DNA of 64,000 nucleotides from Siphonodentalium dalli (Eukaryota > Mollusca > Scaphopoda > Gadilida > Siphonodentaliidae), in NCBI GenBank assembly GCA_032622095.1, contig CP136065.1, positions 212,208,151 to 212,272,150 of the forward strand. Direction: 5' to 3'. The position numbers and the translations under genes are program-made. This document shows positions 32,235 through 43,995 of this stretch, one piece after another. How positions within the stretch are numbered: position 1 is the stretch's first letter; each line of letters starts with the position of its first letter. The notes beneath the pieces were generated by a model. That model saw only the letters and a program-made list of their open reading frames with translations, was not told where the DNA came from and searched no databases.

Positions 32235-32705
32235 GTCATATTGACCCGATTATTTGCTCAGAATATATATACAAGGTGCCGACTGAGTATATATTTGCAG
32301 AATAGTGTGCATATACATATTGACCTTCATAGTGGTCGATATTTTGTAGAATTGTACGATTCTTCCTCGAACAAACAAATCGCGTAAATTAAATATTTAT
32401 TTGACAAAGAACTAAGTCGTATCAATTTAAACTTAGTCATTATGACTAACATTTATTTGACTAAGAACTAAGTATTTTGGATGCGGGTGTGATCGAAAGC
32501 GGTCCGATCTACTGATTATATCTGCTTTATTAACTGTTTTCATAAATAACAACGTGATGATATGCGATCGGAAATAATATTCTCGCAGTACAGGTTTCTC
32601 AAAATAGACAAAAAATCTTTAGTGAACATTTCAACGGTTTCATTTACTCCCAAACCTAGCGTCAGTGTCAGCCAGTCATTGTTGTCGATGCGTGTTGACC
32701 TACTG
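32235..32705. other. no gene recognised
   Basis: AT-rich sequence with short 'ttagtcattatgactaa'-type palindromic text near 32435. No gene or element boundaries seen. Confidence 0.35.
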
Positions 32706-32980
32706 TCCCGCTTATAGCGCCCATTGAAATAACATAAAATATAACTTCAAAATTGTCCTTGAATTATGGCGCTCTATTGGTTTTCTGTCCATGTCTATTT
32801 AGATGTTCAGACTCTCGGTCGGATATGTTTTAATTTATTCTCGGCTATATAGAAACTAAAGAAAACACCAGGTTTTGTGAGTATTCAAATCTTAGAGTTA
32901 TTATGTTATCATACAAGTCCAGACGAAGAACACAATAATGGACCGAGAACATATTTATATCAATCTGAAACTATTCAAGA
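32706..32980. repeat. dispersed repeat, copy 2 of 2 (partner 4610-4880)
   Basis: Same orientation as the copy at 4610-4880, with small indels. This copy has 'cggatatgttttaatttatt' and 'atagaaactaaagaaaacac'. Confidence 0.75.
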
Positions 32981-33469
32981 GTATCCCAGCCTATTTCAAA
33001 TAAAGAGTTTTGTTGCTCGAAAATCTTAATGGTAGATTTAGACACAAAACGCGCCCCTTCAATTTGTTATAAAAATCAACATTTCTGATTCTGATGCTGA
33101 ATTATTTCTGATTCTGATTCTGAATTATTAAGGATTCCAGATAATGTTTGCGTATCACAATATTAGTCGTATTAATGTTAGCATTACGGACCATGACGTC
33201 AGCGTCGGCCGAAATCCCGGACCTCCCCGTGCATGGACAGATATATGTGTACTATACGTGGAGTTATACGTGGGTTATATCAATGCATGTTAGTGTGTTT
33301 GCGCTCCGTATATACATACTCCTCTCGATTGAGGGGTGCAAGGAGGAGCTATTGCGAACCAACCATATATGTGCATGCATGGTTGTTCATATATGGCAAA
33401 TTTTGGTACGCCGAATAAAATCACAACTTGTGTACCTTGTTGTTACGTAGGGTACATTGGGTACAAATT

Positions 33470-33840
33470 AGAAAACATATTCCCTGAACTAATTTACAAA
33501 GCATGGGTGCATATATAGGGTACATGTAGTATACTTCTGCATGGTTACTTTACCTATTAGTTATTTTTTCATTGTGTACTTTTATTTATTCTTCTTAAAT
33601 ATCCCAAGGATACGAATTAGATAAGATATTCCCTGAACTAATTTACAAACCATGGGTACATGTAGTATACTTCTGCATGGTTAATTTACCTGTTAGTTAT
33701 TTTTTCATTGTGTACTTTTATTTTGCTTCTTAAATATCCCAAGGATACGAATTAGATAAGATATTCCCTGAACTACTTGCAGGCCCATGTGTACATAGGG
33801 TACACATGGTTACTTCTAGTTACTTTACCCGTCATGGTTC
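33470..33840. repeat. ~140-bp tandem repeat, 2.5 copies
   Basis: 'tattccctgaactaatttac', 'catgggtacatgtagtatac', 'ttctgcatggtta', 'ttattttttcattgtgtact' and 'aatatcccaaggatacgaat' repeat, with 'tccctgaact' at 33481, 33630 and 33765. Confidence 0.85.
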
Positions 33841-33938
33841 ACCGCCAATTGGTCAACCCAACTCAGTGATCCACAGTCATGCTGCTCTGTAATCTTGGGG
33901 TGGATGTGAGAGGATGTATGAATACGTATAAATGACGT

Positions 33939-34250
33939 TAATGCTATAATCCGAATTAACGCTCCTAAATTATTATTTCTTTGGCTTTGGGGGTAAACAA
34001 ATATTTTATTCGAGTCGAGGACCCCCCCCCCCCCCCCAAATCAAAGCTTCAGAGTTATTAGATATCGATTTTTGAAATATTTGGCGACATACTCTCGATA
34101 TACAACATTGCGCTGAACAAAATGTTGATATATTACACGTTTTCGGAAATTTAATACTGTAGTTGGCAGTGGTTTTAGCATTAGTTTTTGGTAATTAATT
34201 TATTCTGATAACTAAAGCTTCTCTTGAATAAAAGTTGTTGTTGTTGTTGT
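33939..34250. mobile_element. decayed copy of TTAA-ended MITE
   Basis: Similar to 58789-59230 in the same orientation: 'tttctttggctttgggggt', 'tattttattcgagtcgagg', 'gatatcgatttttgaaat', 'gcattagtttttggtaatta', 'gttgttgttg'. A poly-C run interrupts it and the right end is truncated. The left edge has TTAA at 33939. Confidence 0.65.
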
Positions 34251-34299
34251 TGGTGCCGTTTGGATGCGAGATGGCGTGGGGTGGAACTAAATTTCATGA

Positions 34300-35590
34300 G
34301 AACTTTTTTAGTCAGCGATTACCACCAAACCTATACATAATCATCACCATGATACCACGAGTCTAATGGTGTGGATTAGAGCTGTCAAAAGTGGCATCAT
34401 TCGAGTCATGGGTACAATGAAGGGGAGAGGGGCTCTAAAATTGATAACAATATTTTAAGCGATTTCCACCAAACTGATACACATTCTTCTCCAGGATACG
34501 AGGAATCTAATCGTGTGATTTAAATACGCCAAAATGGTGCCGATTTTGTTAGAGAGAGGAGAGACTACATTTTATAAGAATTTGTTTTGTCGCCGATTAC
34601 CACCAAATTATACCTAATCGTTTTCATGATATCAGGAGTCTATTTGCATGGTTTATAGATGTCAAAGATTGGGCCGTTTGAGTCAGTGGAGCGTGGAGGG
34701 GGAGAGGGACACACAAATGGATAGAAAGTATTTTTAGCGCCGATGTCCACCAACTTGATATATATTCCTCTCCGTGATACGAGGAATCAAATCGTTTGGG
34801 TTAAAAGACGCCACATTTTGTGCCTATATTTGCACATGTGTATCTGTCTGTGGTCTATATAACTTCATGAGAGATCATCTAGATGCCCCCACATGGGTCT
34901 AACAGCGGTAGAAGATGTAAGTCCCTCCACATTTTAAGCCCCTGACGTTGTTGCTGTCAGGGGCTTAAAATGCGGAGGGACTGCAAAAATGATGAAACAT
35001 TTATGTCTCCGATTTCCACAAAATATACATAATCATCGCCATAGTATGGTGCACCAACATTGATTGAAATTTTGAAAACAACCATTTTAGCACCTATTTC
35101 CACCAAATTGATACATATTCTTCTCCATGATACGAGGAATCTAATCGTCGGATTTGAAGACGCCAAATTGATGCCATTTTGGGTGGGAGATTGGGGGGGG
35201 GGGGCACGAACTTTTTTTAGTTGCCGATTACCACCGCACTTAAAGCTTATACCTAATCATATCCATGGTATCAGGAGTCTAATGGACGTGGTTTGAATAT
35301 GTCACAAGTGGCGCCGTTCGAGTCATGAATGGAATGGGAGGGGAGGGGCACACAGCTGATAACATAATTATGTTTAGCACTAATTTCCACCAAATGCATA
35401 TATGTTCTTCTCCAATGATACGAGGATCAAATCACGAGGGTTAGAGACGCCACATTAAGTGACGTTTGTGTCAGGGAGGGAGAGAGGAGGGGGCACCAAC
35501 ATTGATACGAATCTTTTAGTCGAAGGTATCCACCAAAGTTAGATATGATCATCTCCATAATTCGTTCTAATGAGTTATTGGCGTTCAAAT
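34300..35590. repeat. tandem repeat of ~285-bp units, each two related halves
   Basis: Half A: 'gccgattaccaccaaa' plus 'cctaatc...ccatgatatcaggagtcta' (near 34313, 34591, 35222, 35524). Half B: 'gatttccaccaaattgatac' plus 'attcttctccatgatacgag' and 'gaatctaatcg' (near 34458, 34739, 35090, 35377). A and B alternate, so the array has a two-level period. Between the halves are 'gggagaggggc' runs. A small hairpin sits at 34921-34982. Confidence 0.8.
34921..34982. repeat. hairpin, ~26-bp arms
   Basis: 'gtccctccacattttaagcc' plus 'cctgac' is followed after 'gttgttgct' by its near-perfect reverse complement. It sits inside the 285-bp array and could be a miniature inserted element. Confidence 0.75.
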
Positions 35591-35921
35591 GTCACAACCT
35601 CCACACATTGTGACAAAATTATGTCACTTTAACAATTATATCTTCTCAACTGTAATATGTATATCGGGACGGGAATCAGGGCATTCATATAGTGAGGTAG
35701 CAAAAACAGATATATGTATCATTCTATTTAAGAGATACATATATTTAAAATGAGGTAAACCGTCAGAGGATAGCATGTTAGAAGGCTCATGTTCATCTAT
35801 TATAACACAACTGATTCTCATATTCGAGATATTTTCCAAAAGATACCATTAATTTTGTCAAGAGCGATGGAAATGTATAGAAGGCCTGTTCAATAATAGC
35901 GGCCACAGTAAAGTCAAATAT
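35591..35921. other. no gene recognised
   Basis: Short AT-rich segment between the array and the next element. One minus-strand 67-codon ORF has no motif. Confidence 0.35.
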
Positions 35922-35923
35922 TA

Positions 35924-36608
35924 TGGTGGCTGGTTTAGGACATGGGAATTGTTTTTTATTTCGTGGCCACGAAATACTAATTCGTGGCCACGAAATACTA
36001 ATTTAGTTTTTACCACAATGGGTCGAATGGGAATGACATTTCTCTCGGCCTATTGACCGATTTAAGTAAAATAAGGGGTTTTGTAGGGTGGCCCCAAAAC
36101 AAACTTATAAATATTCACCCCCTTTCAACCATACCCGATCCAAAATGGTCGCCACTCAGAAGGAGTCAAATAGGGTACACATTATTTCTCGGCCACTTGA
36201 CCGATATAGATCAAATAAAGGGTGTTGTACGGTGGCTCGCAAAGCAAGCTAATTTTTCACACCTTCAGCCCACCTCGAGCGAAAAAGATAACTGATCAGA
36301 GGGGTCCATATATGGTACCCATGCAAACCCCTCCCCATTTTAGGTCAAATAAAGTGTGTTGTAGGGTGACCCCTGAGACAAACTAAATATTCACCCGCTT
36401 TCACCCTCCGCGTTCCAAAATGGCCGCCCCAGATGGGTTTAAATATGGCACCTATACAATTTATCGGCCCTTAACCGTTTGCTGTGGTATAATGGGTGTT
36501 GTAGGGTGGCCCCCAAGATACACTGCATGTCGTGGGTGCCATATGTGACCCCACCCCCCTGGCCACGAAATAAAGAGAAAAATTCCCAATGTCCTAAACC
36601 AGCCACCG
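35924..36608. mobile_element. TIR element with TA flanks and internal tandem repeat
   Basis: Left end TGGTGGCTGGTTTAGGACAT; the right end inverted is CGGTGGCTGGTTTAGGACAT. The match continues with GGGAATT and 'ttatttcgtggcc' for about 48 bp. TA stands outside both ends (35922-35923, 36609-36610), as for Tc1/mariner-like insertions. The interior repeats a ~140-bp unit three to four times ('gtcaaataaagggtgttgta', 'gggtggcccc', 'attcacccgctttcaccct', 'ccaaaatggccgcc') and has a doubled 'ttcgtggccacgaa' palindrome near 35957-35997. No transposase. Confidence 0.65.
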
Positions 36609-36610
36609 TA

Positions 36611-37095
36611 CAACCACGTCGACTATACATGATTTTAAAATGTGGTGAGACGACTTAAACGTGATAAAATGACAAACACTCCGACAAGGTTAGTCACTAC
36701 TTACAGTCCATGTATAAGAATAACGTTTTGTGATGCCATTTGGATATACAATTTATGGGAATACGTGTAACACTTTGAGAAACAGTATTCTCTATTCCCT
36801 CCAAATGTCCACAGCAGAGGGTTTCACATCACTTTAACCTGGGCAACACCGGTCACCGGGCATACAAGTCACGTTAAATAAAATAATTACGAAAATTGTT
36901 GTGCACATTCATGGAATATAAAAGGTTTTTCTAAGAAGATGTTGTCTTTTTTGATAAGCGCTGTGAAGAAATTTAGCTATTTGAAGAGGATACCGATTCA
37001 TTGGCGGATTAAGTACGCCGACGTCCCTAAGTTGACCCAAATTCAATCGCTATATATGACATCAGTTTGGGTCGCAGGTGTTTATACCCTGGCAG
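36611..37095. other. no gene recognised
   Basis: No repeat or gene found. ORF 36939-37163 crosses into the MITE chain and is not supported. Confidence 0.35.
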
Positions 37096-37459
37096 TAAGG
37101 GCGCGTACACATGGCCAGCAAGAAAATATCAGGTATGCCCCATGTGACTTACTTGACCAATGAAATAAATAATACCGGAAAATATCAGACGAAGGTAGCG
37201 CGCTGATATTTTATCGTCAATTGGTGATATGTGTTCACCTTGGTAGGTGGCCATCGGTATCCGTTAACTAAACTATAGGTTGCAGTAATTCACTTCAACA
37301 AACACGACTAACACTAGTCACATTGAGCTCAATCAACGTCAACTAGCCCGCCGCTTTCTCACGGGCGTAATCTTTGCAGCAAGAAAATATCAAGAGTACA
37401 ATTTTACCTGATATTTTCTTGCAGATATTTTCTTGCAGCTTCATGTGTACGCGCCCTAA
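37096..37459 (-). mobile_element. MITE chain, element 1 (358 bp)
   Basis: 37099-37456. Both ends carry GGGCGCGTACACATG as an inverted repeat; further in both have 'gcaagaaaatatc' words. TAA stands at 37096-37098 and 37457-37459. PIF/Harbinger-like elements duplicate TTA/TAA on insertion. Element 1 is reversed relative to elements 2 and 3 and lacks the ~800-bp internal block that they share. No ORF. Confidence 0.8.
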
Positions 37460-38652
37460 TGGCGCGTTCGCGTGTAGCTGCAATAAAATATCTGCAAGAA
37501 ACTATCAGGTACAATTGTTCTCTGATATCTTCTTGCTGCAAAGACCCGTGAGAAAGCGGCGGTTTAGACGGCGTTGATTGAGCTCAATCAGTATTAGTCT
37601 TGCTGGTTCAAGTGAATTGCGTCCGGTAAACAACCTATATAGTCCATTTTGGCAATTCATAGCTTTATGAAATTTCCAACTGTTGACATGTATTACCGAA
37701 GTCGGGTGGGATGAGGCTCCCATCGACCTGTAGCAACGTTGCTGATCTCATGCATAAATACCTTCCACATAATGAGAAAGTGGTCACGTTATTTGGAATT
37801 TGGAAATGTTATAATTTAATAGTATATATGCATATTTGGGGTGACAAAAGTTATTATGGTTTTGTGACCGCACCCCCATTGAGACCCCATATGAAGTTTT
37901 CTAGAGATTGTTGCTTGGTTCATGGGGATGTGGTGTATTTTACGTTACCGAACCTGCATGGGTGCATGTGGGGTTTTCACCAGTTGGAAACAATATTAGT
38001 TGGAAATTTCACACCAACAATGGTTTGAAATTGTTCTGGTAGTCTGATTTTTCAACCATTAATGTATGTGGAATTAGTGGTTTTAGACCAACATTTGCAT
38101 TTCTTCCTACTTTGGTCAAAATATTGGTTTGGAATTTCTTCTAGGCCCCTCCCTCCCCGGTGACCAGTCAAAATTCAAGGCATGTGAGGTACCAGATGGG
38201 AAATTCAAAGAAGATGGGAGGTGTGCAAATTTAATTATGTGATCTTGGGAGTTTGGCCCGGTTCAAGAGGGTGGGTGCAGTTGGAAATCCATGGACATCC
38301 TCCGTCATCGGAAACCATCAAAAGATATACGTCCCCACACATATCCATATAATAGTTTAGCGATTATGTCAAACAATCCAAAATGGAATTACGAAGTCAA
38401 TTGTTGAAACAGGCGATACTATTGATGGATCATAACTCGAGTATGTGAACGGTTACCAGCGTGTCCCGTACATAGATTATTTAACGGATACCGATGACCA
38501 CCAATCGAGTTGAACATATATCATCCACAGGCGATAACACCAGTTTATTGCCTCCATCGAATATGTTCCTGTATTATTATTTTTTCATTGGTCAAGTAAG
38601 TAACATGGGGCATACCTGATATTTTCTTGCCCATCATCTGTACGCGCCATAA
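37457..38652 (+). mobile_element. MITE chain, element 2 (1.19 kb)
   Basis: 37460-38649. It starts TGGCGCGTTCGCGTGTAGCT and ends with the inverted form 'tctgtacgcgcca'. TAA triplets flank it (37457-37459 shared with element 1; 38650-38652 shared with element 3). Its outer parts match element 1 inverted: 'gagaaagcggcgg', 'gttgattgagctcaatcag', 'ggtaaacaacctata' and 'aacggataccgatg'. The middle (about 37645-38470) holds a family-A-type block ('aatttccaactgttgacatg', 'tttggtcaaaatattggttt'). Confidence 0.75.
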
Positions 38653-40502
38653 TGGCGCGTCAACATGTACCTGCAAGAAAATATATGCAAGAAAATATCA
38701 GGTACAATTGTACCCTGATATTTTCTCGCTGCAAAGAGAAAGCCCGTGGGAACGCGGCGGTTTTGATAGCGTTGATTTAGCTCAATCAGAACAGTATTAG
38801 TCGTGCTGGTTCAAGTGAAATGCGTTCGGTAAACAACCTATAGTCCATATTGGCAACTCATAACATTATATTTACATACTGAGTGTGATTATCACTAAAT
38901 CCAGCATTCCGATTGGTCGGCGACCACGTGACTAGTTGCAATTATTTCTCGATAAACCTGCAAGAGGGTCATAATGACAACCATAATTACATTGAAGCGT
39001 CATTGATTTTGGAGAAGAAGAACGCGTAATGTTTTGGGCGCATTTCCACTCGCACAGGATTGACTTAATTAATCATCAGGTTTCAATATAAAGAGCCTCG
39101 TTTTGAAATTGTTCGTGTTAACTTTTGCCAATATAAAATTGATTAAAAACACCTTTGGTGTCACGTAGTTTTACATACAAGTTATGACCACTTACCTCAT
39201 GGTTACATCTCCATAAAAAAAATCCGCATGACAGTTAATCCTTAAATAGTTTTCATTTGTAGATGCAGGTTAATTTTCCGCTTGTGCAAACTTGTCAGTG
39301 AACACTGAAATTATTTTTGTTTCCGAATTCAATAAAAATCAAATCGGCGTGAAATGTATCCGCTTTTATGTTCCTGAATAATGTAGCACATCTCATTGTA
39401 TACTGTTATTTGATCGAACATTGTTGCCAATTGAATTTTGTAAATAAAACAGAAAATAAAATGAATTTTGATGAAAGTGTTGTCTGCAGGTGAGAGAATT
39501 TGACCGGCTTTCAAAAACACGTCACGTGACAAATGGGAAATTCCGACCAGTCACGTGACAAATGGTACAAAGCTTCTCAGCTGGTTTCTGATCGGGTGCT
39601 ATGGGATATTTTGGGCTGGTTTTTGTCACGATACACTTTTCGATTTAAATACATTTACAAAAGTGGCTTTTTCGCTAAATGTATATAAATATAAGGATTA
39701 ACTGTCATGTGGACTGTTTTTTATGGAGATGTAACCGTGAGGTAAGTGGTCATAACTTGTATGTAAAACCCTTCGGGTTTTACACAAGTTATGACCACTT
39801 ACCTCACGGTTACATCTCCATAAAAACAGTCCACATGACAGTTAATCCTTAAATGACATTTCCAACTGTTGACATGTATCACCGTATAGTCGGTGGGGTG
39901 AGGCACCCAACGACCTGTATCCACGTTGCTGCTCTCGTTCATAAATATCTTCTATATAATGAGAAAGTGTTCACCAGTTGGAAATTTCATATCTGACACA
40001 ATATAAGTCAATATTACACCAACAATGTGTTGACATTGTTCTGGTAGTCTGAATTTCAAACCAGTAATGTATGTGGATTTTGTTGATTTAGACCAGCATT
40101 TCTTTCTACTTTTGGTCAAAATATTGGTTTGTTCAAGGGGGGAGTCCCACATGGACATCCTCCGTCAATGGAAACCGTCTATAGATATACGTCCCTACAC
40201 ACATATCCACATAATACTTCAGCGATTCTTTCAACTCGTCTCAAATGGAATACGAAGTCAGTTGTTGAAACAGGCGATACTATTGATGGACCATAACTCG
40301 AGTGCGTGAGAGGCGTATCCCTCAGAGATTATGGAACGGATACCGATGACCACCAATCAAGGGAACACATATCACACAGAGCCGATAGCATACCAGTTCA
40401 CTGCCTCCATTGGATATTTTCCTGTATTATTTTGTTCATTGGTCAAGTAAGTCACATGGGGCATACCTGATATTTTCTTGCCGCCATTTGGACGCGCCAT
40501 AA
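38650..40502 (+). mobile_element. MITE chain, element 3 (1.85 kb with nested MITE)
   Basis: 38653-40499. It starts TGGCGCGTCAACATGTACCT and ends 'tttggacgcgcca', between TAA 38650-38652 and 40500-40502. It has the same parts in the same order as element 2, but a further element (38869-39848) is inserted at a TTA inside it. Without that insertion it would be about 0.87 kb. Confidence 0.75.
38866..39851. mobile_element. TTA-flanked palindrome MITE, copy 2
   Basis: Same family as 7821-8304, bracketed by TTA (38866-38868, 39849-39851). This copy is longer (980 bp). It has the shared left part, a single palindrome arm (39170-39247), a unique ~350-bp stretch, and then the complete palindrome (39693-39848) with the TTCG loop. 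It looks like two copies joined or one inserted in another. The host position is empty in element 2 of the MITE chain (near 37663-37672). Confidence 0.75.
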
Positions 40503-41834
40503 GTTTGTTAAGGACAAAGTGTTTTTCGTCTTCAACTTGGCCACCATCACATACAGAACAATATCTCTTGTCGGAACCTTCGTTATTATACCTACCAGTC
40601 TCAATATTCATGGGGAGAACACCATATCGCAATTGTGTCATACTCGATCTTTCGGCTTTATTGATGTTAACAGTTACATATCTTTCTTATTCGTATGTGT
40701 GTTTAATAGTATATAAGTTCTCAATTTAGGATTTTTTGTTTGTATCTGCAGACAACTGGGGAGAATTGGGGTCACTCAAGTTGAATTTAAATATGAGATG
40801 GAATCCCATGTGTTCTAATCAACCTAGCTTGTCAACAAGTTATACCTTTTCTTCAGAAGTGAGACGGTATAATTATGTAACCATATAATCTATTATATGG
40901 ATTTGTTTGAATATCTGACCAGTCAAAAGTGGCAGAGATAGGGATTAAATAATTTTGCTTTCAATGGGTTGACTTTGAGTGACTTCGAGATCAGCTGCAG
41001 CTTTGGCTATAGCCGATATCGGAAATAAGTCTGCGCATGTCTATTTCCGAGGCATCTCGAACGACGATATTCGTGGCTGTAGCCGCAACGAATGCCACCT
41101 TCAGTATCCAATACAAACAATATGTATTCCCTGTAATCTGGTCATCTAATGAACGATAAACTCCACCTTTCCAAAAATAGTTTCATGAAATTAGTTAAGT
41201 GTTTTCGTAAAACAACCATCGAACCCGAAGATAAAACTCTATCAACCACACATTCTTTTATTCATTCATTAAATCACAGTCCACCAAAGTAGACTTATCG
41301 GGAAAGAACTTATTTTATATTTTACATTTACGATTGTTCTTTCCATTTGAGGATAAGAGACTCGTAAATGTCCAAATATTAAAATATCTCTATTAGACTT
41401 TTATTCGATTAGTCTAATTTGGTGGACTAATTCAATCATTGTCCGCCAATTCCATTTAATGTCCGCCATTTTGGAAATTATCGGTGGTACGATAGCTCGC
41501 ATTCATAATTTGGTGGAAACGTGACGTCATATATACTGGCCATCTGTCACTTCGAGGTCCCATTTCCGGAAACAACCGGCTGCATCTGATCCCGAAGTCA
41601 CCGTTTAACTCCTAAACATATCCTCCGATATCACTAATCCATTGGATTGCATAGAGAAAGGTCCTTGGATTTCGTTAATAGGGGCAGAGCTATGAGATTT
41701 AAAACTAACTTACCCACTCAAATACTTTAACCCATTCTCAAGACAAACTATTAGAGCTTTTGAATTCAAGTTAGGTACTGATATATGGATTCCTGTGATA
41801 ATATGTTTGACAAATTATCAGTTATAGACATAAC
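40503..41834. other. no gene recognised
   Basis: Non-coding. 40970-41110 shows short inverted text around 'agccgatatcgg' and 'gaaataagtctgcgcatgtc' / 'tatttccgaggcatctcg'. ORFs at 40372-40729 overlap on both strands and have no motif. Confidence 0.4.
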
Positions 41835-43020
41835 ATGTGTTACAACATTACGGTATGCATTTATAGGCTGTTTAAGCTGCTTCCACAGACCTGCGACTGA
41901 CGCGTGCGGCCAACGCACGCGGCTATCGGGTTAGGCGCAACGTTTCAATATCAATGGCGATTTCACATGGTTGCGGCTGACTGGTTTGAAACGTTGCACC
42001 CAACCCATGCATCAGCCGCAGGTCTGTGAAAGCAGCTTTACTCTTTTCGTCTATGAAAATGAGGTGTAGATATATTATGCTGATAATTTCACGGAAAACA
42101 TATCAGTGGTGTCACGCTGATAGCCATTCCCTAAATTTTTTAACTACTTTTGAGAAAAATGAATTCACTGTAACTTTTAAAATATACCGTTTGAAATTAC
42201 TAGATGAATGGATCTCATAGATGTGATTTACATTGGTTCAAATGGGGACAGAATATGGACAGAGATAACATACTTAACTACCCCCACCGCCCTATCTATG
42301 CTGTTTGATGAAAGTTTCGTACTATTATACTAATATATAAATTCCTAATGATTTATAAGTTGATGGGGAAGGTGTGAGGGCAATGCTAGGAGCAATGGGG
42401 ATGAAGTGTAGAAGGGGTTGGAGTTTGACCCCATAATTAGATCACAATTTTCAACAATTGGAAATGTCATGCGTGATAAAACATCAGTTGTAAATTTGAT
42501 ATTCACACCAAAGTAGGTTAGAACATTTCTGTTCTCATAGTTTGAATTTCCAGCCTGTATTCAATGGCATTATGTTGTTTTTAGTACAACAGTCCATTAT
42601 TCCTACTTCCGGTTAAATTGTTGGTTCGAAATGGCAAATTTTTTTAAACTTTATGATGAATGTCAGGTTGGCCTCAAGATTTAACTTTATGTGGGATGCC
42701 AGGTTGGAAATTTCAAAAAGTTCGAGAGTTTGAAGTACATGTTGTAAAATGCCAACCTAAGAGGGGTGTGCAAAAGGAATTTATGACTGTGGCCTGGTGA
42801 TCTGGTTAGAGTATGTGGGTCGGAGACTGGTCAGTTGTGTGCAATTGGAAATTTCAAGATGAAGACTTCTGCTCAACGGAGAACATCTAGCCTTGTTATG
42901 TCCCTGTTTAGAACTACTTGGTGTAAGTGATTCTGACGTGCTGTAGTGTAGTGTAGTCTTCAGAGTCCCATTTGTCTTTGCAGTCAGGTAGCGCCTCAAC
43001 ATTAATTGACTGTCTTGTTA
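41835..43020 (+). repeat. dispersed repeat family A, long copy (partner 55107-55800)
   Basis: Co-linear with 55107-55800: 'tgtgttacaa', 'tataggct', 'aaatgaa(t/c)tcact', 'gatctcatag', 'ccctatctatgct', 'ttggaaatttc', 'tcttcagagtccca' and 'attgactgtcttgtt' occur in the same order. The family-A text at 400-480 and 38200-38330 belongs here too. This copy carries an extra 163-bp MITE (41875-42037) that is absent from the partner. Confidence 0.75.
41872..42040. mobile_element. 163-bp MITE with proven empty site
   Basis: 41875-42037 has inverted ends AGCTGCTTCCACAGACCTGC / AGCTGCTTTCACAGACCTGC and TTA on both sides (41872-41874, 42038-42040). The paralogous repeat at 55107-55800 reads '...ataggctaTTAactcctttt...' with a single TTA and no insert. 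Inner palindromic words 'gcgtgcggccaacgcacgc' are also present. Confidence 0.8.
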
Positions 43021-43240
43021 ATATTACATTGGAAGACGTTCAGAAGAGGAGCTGGACATCAAAACACCCGATACATCTTTGATATATTCTGGTTTGACAC
43101 TGTCAATGCCAGAAGCTTTACCGACAATTATAAGTGATATTGCATTATCTTACTCCTGTGCAGATATGTCAAAATAGAGAGCGCACGCACAGTATCTAAA
43201 TTTAGATGTAGCAAGTCATTATTCTGGCTACTGTGAGAAT
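43021..43240. other. no feature recognised
   Basis: Short non-coding stretch between family A and the hairpin MITE, upstream of the host gene. Confidence 0.3.
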
Positions 43241-43497
43241 TTAACCCTTCCATGACTGCGAAAACCATGCGCCAATGCATTCTCTTATATATGCGAGTCT
43301 CCTATGTGAGCCTCGCATATATAAGATAATGCATTGGCCTAACAATATTTACCTTGACCTTTTAAACCATTGTATTCTCTTATATATGCAAGGCTCCCAA
43401 AAGGGAGACTCGCATTTATAAGAGACTACACTGACACACGATCTTTAATGCTTCATCAGCGCAGCTCCCGCCATGAACCCCACCATGAAAGGGTTAA
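43241..43497. mobile_element. TTAA-ended hairpin MITE, copy 1
   Basis: Ends TTAACCC(T)TTCCATG... and ...CATGAAAGGGTTAA; TTAA at 43241-43244 and 43494-43497 suits piggyBac-type target choice. Two internal hairpins are built from 'caatgcattctcttatatat' and 'gcgag' with their reverse complements (43271-43338 and about 43370-43432). It lies about 130 bp upstream of the coding exon of the host gene. Confidence 0.7.
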
Positions 43498-43629
43498 AGC
43501 GGCATAGTGCTGATGGAATTCCGATAAAGTAGGTTTATTTATTTTGTGCCGTATAATCAAATGGTAATGTTTTTACATCCTATTGTTTCAGTGACACTTA
43601 TCCGTTGGAGTAAACGGACAATAACAGCA

Positions 43630-43995
43630 ATGACGGTTATAACAAACTCCATAATACGGAATTGGATTCATAGACCCTATTGTCTGTTGTTCGGGAGTAG
43701 TGAAGTTACTTCAGATGGAAACTCCACGAGCGAACAGAATGGAACCCAGAAACTGAGTTGCCTGTTTAACGAGCGGGAGAAAGCTGAACTGAACGCCTAT
43801 ACATACGTGTATAATGCTAACGACGGTGATGATTTGAACTCAAGAAGAACATTCCTCGAGACATATGCTTATCGTTATGTATATGACAGACTCATACACT
43901 TGGTCCCTGTGTGGATGGCTGCCTGTGTCATAACTGGCATAGGTGCGCTGATCAATATACTAACACTCTGTCCACTGCTGTGGCTTCCCGATCAG
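43630..43995 (+). CDS. exon 1 of CDP-alcohol phosphotransferase
   Basis: It ends C-P-L-L-W-L-P-D-Q at a GTAACA donor (43996), phase 0. Homology starts near L-F-N-E-R-E-K-A-E-L-N-A-Y and runs through a membrane segment (V-P-V-W-M-A-A-C-V-I-T-G then I-N-I-L-T-L). The frame is open from an ATG at 43546. However, 'tattgtttcag' ending at 43591 is a good acceptor, which would make 43592 the exon start and 43630 the first ATG, so 43630 is preferred. The N-terminal ~45 residues are not recognised. Confidence 0.75.

Noticed and set aside
42930-42965. possible tRNA-like text ('gtagtgtagtgtagtc')
   Set aside because: No cloverleaf, A/B box pair or anticodon arm could be built; the text belongs to repeat family A.
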